Of a stretch of 43,074 nucleotides of DNA, positions 39,983 to 43,074 are shown in pieces; within the stretch, counting starts at the first letter, position 1; each line of letters begins with the position of its first letter. The position numbers and the translations under genes were made by a program. The notes under the pieces were generated by a model. The model saw only the letters and a list, made by a program, of their open reading frames with translations. It was not told where the DNA came from and did no database searches. The stretch comes from DASVTR01 sp033855775 (lineage in GTDB: Bacteria; Acidobacteriota; Blastocatellia; Pyrinomonadales; Pyrinomonadaceae). The stretch covers positions 1 to 43,074 of the forward strand of contig JAWVFT010000133.1 of assembly GCA_033855775.1 (NCBI GenBank). Direction: 5' to 3'.

Positions 39983-42718
39983 CTACTGCGTCAACTCTGC
40001 TGTGATGACGGCGCCGCCCATCTGCGGCACCGTCGCGCTAATCTTCAAGACCTGGCGTGTCGCTTTATCAATCCACACGATAGTCTTGCCGCCCTCGCCT
40101 TCGGCGGAGGTGACTTCGAGCTTAAAGGCGTCGAAGGTTCCAGCCGGAACCGTGGCCTTCTCCGTCCCGACGACTTTCAGTTGCATCAGCTTGACCTTCT
40201 GCGACTGGACATCGAAATTACGAAACGTCGCGGTGTAGCCTTCGGCCAGCGGCAGCGTCGCCATGACCATGTGCGCGCCCGCGCCGTCTGCGAAGAGCGC
40301 GCCGCCGAGGTCTGCGGAAACGGTCTTCGCCTGCCCGTTGACGCTCATCGTCCCGCTTGCCTTGTTGTCTTTAAAAACGAGGTCAACGGTCAACGGCCCT
40401 TGCTTGATGGAACGATTGGTCAGAGCCAGAGTGCCTTTCTCAATCGTCGAGCGGTCTGTGATGTCTCCCATCGGCAGCGAAGCCGTTTCGGTCACAACCC
40501 AGGCTCCGTTCTCTTCCTTCGTTTCGGTCTTGACGGTCATCGGAATCGACTGGCCGTTGGCCTCGATGCTGGCCTTGAAGCTCGACGTTCCCGGCTTTAA
40601 GTCAACGACAGGCTTGGGCATGCTCGAAGTAGGAGCCTCCGTCTTCTTCTTGACTTCGACCGTCTTCACGTCAACCGTGATGTCCTTCAGGCGTTGGGCC
40701 ACCTCCGGCGTCATGCTCTCTTGAAAGCGTCCGCCCAGGTGCTTGGCGAGAAATTTCTCCGCCGCCGCAATCATTGCCATGTTGTTGACGGGCCGCTGGA
40801 AGCCGTGTCCTTCGTCCGGCGCGACTAAGTATTCGACAGGGAAGCCACGCTCGCGCAGGGCCACGACGATTTGGTCGGACTCGGCCTTGTTGACGCGCGG
40901 GTCGTTGGCTCCCTGCACGACGAGCAAAGGCGCTTTGATTTTGTCCGCGGAGTTGAGCGGCGATTGCCGTTCGAGTTGGGCTTTGCCTTCGGGCGTCGCG
41001 GGGTCGCCCATGCGCTCGTAGAAGACTTTGCGGATTGACTCCCAGTAGGGCGGGATGGAGTTGAGCAGCGTCAGCAAATTCGAAGGGCCGACGATGGAGA
41101 CGCCCGCGGCGTAAACTTCGGGCGTGAAGGCCAGCCCCGCCAGCGTCGCATAGCCGCCGTAAGAGCCGCCCATGATGCCGACGCGCTTCGGGTCAATGAT
41201 GCCCTGCGTGACCAGATACTTGACGCCCCAGGTTAAATCGTCCTGCATCTTCTGGCCCCACTCTTTGTTGCCTGAGTTGAGCAGCTTCTTGCCGTAGCCG
41301 ACAGAGGCGCGGAAGTTCGGTTGCAGGACGGCGTAGCCGCGATTGGCTAGAAACTGCGCGAACGCGCTGTAGCCCCATGCGTCGCGCCCCCATGGGCCGC
41401 CGTGCGGGAAGACGACGAGCGGCAAATTCTTCGGGGCGATGCCAGCCGGAACGGTCAGGTAAGCCGGAATCTCAAGCCCGTCTGAAGATTTGTAGCTGAT
41501 GGCCTTCATCGTGGCCAGTTGCTCGCGCGGCAGTTTCTCAAAGACGCGATACTGAAAGGTGAGCTTCTTGGTCTGGCGGTCGAAGAGATGACGCTCGCCC
41601 GGCTCCGTGTCGCTGTTGGCGCTAATCAACCAGAGCCGCTCGTCTCTGGTGCTGGAACCGAGGCCGATTTCCTTGCCCGGCAGTTGCTTCTTGAGCAGGT
41701 TGTAGTCGGATTCGAAGGCTTTATCCTTCCAGTAGATTCGTGTCTTCTCGTCGTTATAAGTGGTCGCTACCAAATCGTCCGTCAGGTCTGAGAAGATGGC
41801 CGCTTGAAAGTCAACGCGATTCTTCGGGTCTGTCTCGACCAACTCTTCCTTGCTCGTCTCCGGGTCGAACAAGACGAGGCGCGTTAACTCGGCATCGCCC
41901 TTGTTGGTTTCCATGTAGACGCGCTTGCCGTCTTTATGAAAGCGCACGGGGCCGCACGATTCGAAGACGCTACAGGAATAGATTTTCTTGAAGCCGTCCG
42001 CGTCCACGCGCAGGATTTCCGTGTCGCCGTTTTCAGCCGAGCGCGTGGCAAGGCGGAGTTGGTCTTTAACGTCGAAGACCCATCCTGTGAGGCGCTCCGT
42101 GTTGCGGCGCACGAGGGTGCGTTCGCCCGTCGAAATCTTGAGCTTGTAGAGGTCGTGCCAGGCCGGGTCGCGGTCGTTCAGCCCGACGTAAACGATGTCC
42201 GGGTCGCTCTTCGGCGAGGCGTAGAGAACCGCCCGCACGCCTTTGAGGTCGGTCAAATTTCTGGCCGCCGGAACCTGCTGACCCGTTGCCGGACTATCAG
42301 ACGGATTCACCGCATAGACGTTATAGTTTTCGTTGCCGCCCTGATCTTGCACGAACATGATGAACTTGCCGTCGCGGCTCCAGGAGTAAGCGGGAATCGG
42401 GCGTTTGGCTTCGTTGGTGATGGGGCGGGCCGCGTCAAACGGCTCTTCTGTGCGCTTGACCCAGATGTTGCGCGTGCCGTTCAAGGGTTTGATGAACGAG
42501 ATATATTTTCCGTCGGGCGAAAGCTGCGCGCCGGAGATTTCGGGGTTGCCGAAAAATAGCTCGCGGTCAATCAAGGGCGGCAGGCCGGATTGCTGCGCCA
42601 GCGCCGTGCCGGAAAGCGAGAGCAAGCTGGCCGAAAGTAGAATCAAGAACGTCCACGTTATTTTCAGGAGCGAGCGCGCCCCTTTTGAGCAAACTTGAGT
42701 AGAGTTTTGTTTGTGCAT
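39983..42718 (-). CDS. Secreted S9-family (DPP/acylaminoacyl-type) serine peptidase with extra C-terminal domain
   Basis: I start it at ATG 42718 (911 aa) instead of a TTG at 42745. A signal peptide (LLKITWTFLILLSASLLSL) is cut near ALA. A beta-propeller (about 40-400) with WD-type segments precedes the alpha/beta-hydrolase domain (about 410-665), with Ser519 in GGSYGGYA, Asp606 in NDPRV and His638 in DEGHGF. Family members are typically about 650-700 aa. Here about 230 residues are added (about 680-911), a beta-rich domain resembling DUF3108-type proteins. It should cut oligopeptides in the periplasm. The role of the tail is unknown. Confidence 0.9.
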   Translation of the reverse strand: MHKQNSTQVCSKGARSLLKITWTFLILLSASLLSLSGTALAQQSGLPPLIDRELFFGNPEISGAQLSPDGKYISFIKPLNGTRNIWVKRTEEPFDAARPITNEAKRPIPAYSWSRDGKFIMFVQDQGGNENYNVYAVNPSDSPATGQQVPAARNLTDLKGVRAVLYASPKSDPDIVYVGLNDRDPAWHDLYKLKISTGERTLVRRNTERLTGWVFDVKDQLRLATRSAENGDTEILRVDADGFKKIYSCSVFESCGPVRFHKDGKRVYMETNKGDAELTRLVLFDPETSKEELVETDPKNRVDFQAAIFSDLTDDLVATTYNDEKTRIYWKDKAFESDYNLLKKQLPGKEIGLGSSTRDERLWLISANSDTEPGERHLFDRQTKKLTFQYRVFEKLPREQLATMKAISYKSSDGLEIPAYLTVPAGIAPKNLPLVVFPHGGPWGRDAWGYSAFAQFLANRGYAVLQPNFRASVGYGKKLLNSGNKEWGQKMQDDLTWGVKYLVTQGIIDPKRVGIMGGSYGGYATLAGLAFTPEVYAAGVSIVGPSNLLTLLNSIPPYWESIRKVFYERMGDPATPEGKAQLERQSPLNSADKIKAPLLVVQGANDPRVNKAESDQIVVALRERGFPVEYLVAPDEGHGFQRPVNNMAMIAAAEKFLAKHLGGRFQESMTPEVAQRLKDITVDVKTVEVKKKTEAPTSSMPKPVVDLKPGTSSFKASIEANGQSIPMTVKTETKEENGAWVVTETASLPMGDITDRSTIEKGTLALTNRSIKQGPLTVDLVFKDNKASGTMSVNGQAKTVSADLGGALFADGAGAHMVMATLPLAEGYTATFRNFDVQSQKVKLMQLKVVGTEKATVPAGTFDAFKLEVTSAEGEGGKTIVWIDKATRQVLKISATVPQMGGAVITAELTQ

Positions 42719-43074
42719 AAATTTAAACCTTTGTGAATTGGACAAAATCGGACGAAAAACGATGCGACAAGCATATTACGCAGGGCTTGCCGCGAGGTTT
42801 CGCTGATTTGCCGGACAAGCCTTAAGTTAATCCAGCCGTCGCTTTGTAGAGCCACGGCTTCAACCCTTTTCAGGCGCGCAAACTGGCCGCCTGTTTCATA
42901 ACGAACCGGCAAGTTGTTTTATAACAAACCGGCAAGGCTCAACGTATATTATGCGAATCAGGAGTAGAAAGTGAGCAACAAACAGGCGACGGCGAGTTTG
43001 CCGTAGCAATGCACCTTCAGCCCCTGACTCGAACGAACGCGCGAGGCGTTCTGTAAATCCGTTGTTTGAATCAG
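42719..43074. other. Upstream region with 23-bp direct repeats
   Basis: Between the S9 gene and the window end I see no complete gene. A tandem repeat lies at 42893-42938, followed by a possible -10 (TATATT, 42945-42950). A GGAG and GTG at 42971 start an 11-codon frame ending TAG at 43006; it is either a leader peptide or a decayed start. A minus-strand frame at 42746-42912 is moderately protein-like but has no recognised domain. Confidence 0.4.
42893..42938 (+). repeat. Two tandem 23-bp imperfect direct repeats (operator-like)
   Basis: Units at 42893-42915 and 42916-42938 share GTTT-ATAAC-AACCGGCAAG and differ at about four positions. They abut a possible -10 element on the plus strand. The core AACAAACCGG is like the half-site of some TetR-family operators. 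A regulator or target gene would lie beyond 43074 or be the S9 gene. Confidence 0.55.

Overview
The window looks like part of an Acidobacteriota genome, most plausibly class Blastocatellia. I infer this from gene content only: a degraded ECF-sigma/Ser-Thr-kinase pair of the type common in that phylum, an S9 peptidase with an extra C-terminal domain, a secretin ending in a cohesin-like domain, and GC-rich coding sequence. No rRNA or complete tRNA is present to settle taxonomy.

Layout. (1) 1-3,100 is a plasmid- or island-like left edge. It has a ParA ATPase, an overlapping winged-helix gene running off the window and carrying two arrays of 10-bp G-rich repeats, a small excisionase-like HTH gene, and wreckage of an ECF sigma factor/kinase pair beside a second truncated reading frame. 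(2) 3,145-8,355 is a two-component module: a membrane PAS histidine kinase, a receiver-PAS-kinase hybrid, an NtrC-type sigma-54 activator and a lone receiver protein. (3) 8,356-24,592 is the core of the window. It encodes a giant secreted three-unit multicopper-oxidase-like protein, then a beta-propeller protein, a tandem SCO copper chaperone with a metal-binding domain, a cytochrome c/periplasmic-binding-protein fusion, a double SurA-N/DsbA-like fusion, and a GspD-type secretin. (4) 25,038-35,377 holds an SGNH hydrolase and a minus-strand glycan cluster: four glycosyltransferases, a Gfo/Idh/MocA oxidoreductase, a UGM-like flavoprotein and an MFS exporter. (5) 35,530-43,074 holds a DinB-like protein, a small membrane protein, a di-heme cytochrome with iorA/iorB-type molybdenum hydroxylase subunits, and a secreted S9 peptidase.

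How the core fits together. Upstream of both the giant copper protein and the propeller/SCO/cytochrome operon I find the same regulatory layout: a palindrome TGTTTCA-N3-TGAAACA, a good sigma-54 -24/-12 element exactly 88 bp further on, and then a shared 16-nt inverted repeat GCTCATGGCCYTGAGC in the leader. The sigma-54 activator encoded just upstream is the obvious candidate to bind the palindromes. Two sensor kinases plus an NtrC-type regulator controlling a large multicopper oxidase recalls the MnxS1/MnxS2/MnxR control of Mn(II) oxidation in Pseudomonas putida GB-1. The accessory genes recall the mofABC genes of Leptothrix (oxidase, prolyl isomerase, cytochrome c). My main hypothesis is an Acidobacteriota metal-oxidising system, possibly Mn(II), with its own copper loading, disulfide/folding, electron-transfer and outer-membrane export parts. 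The substrate is inferred, not shown.
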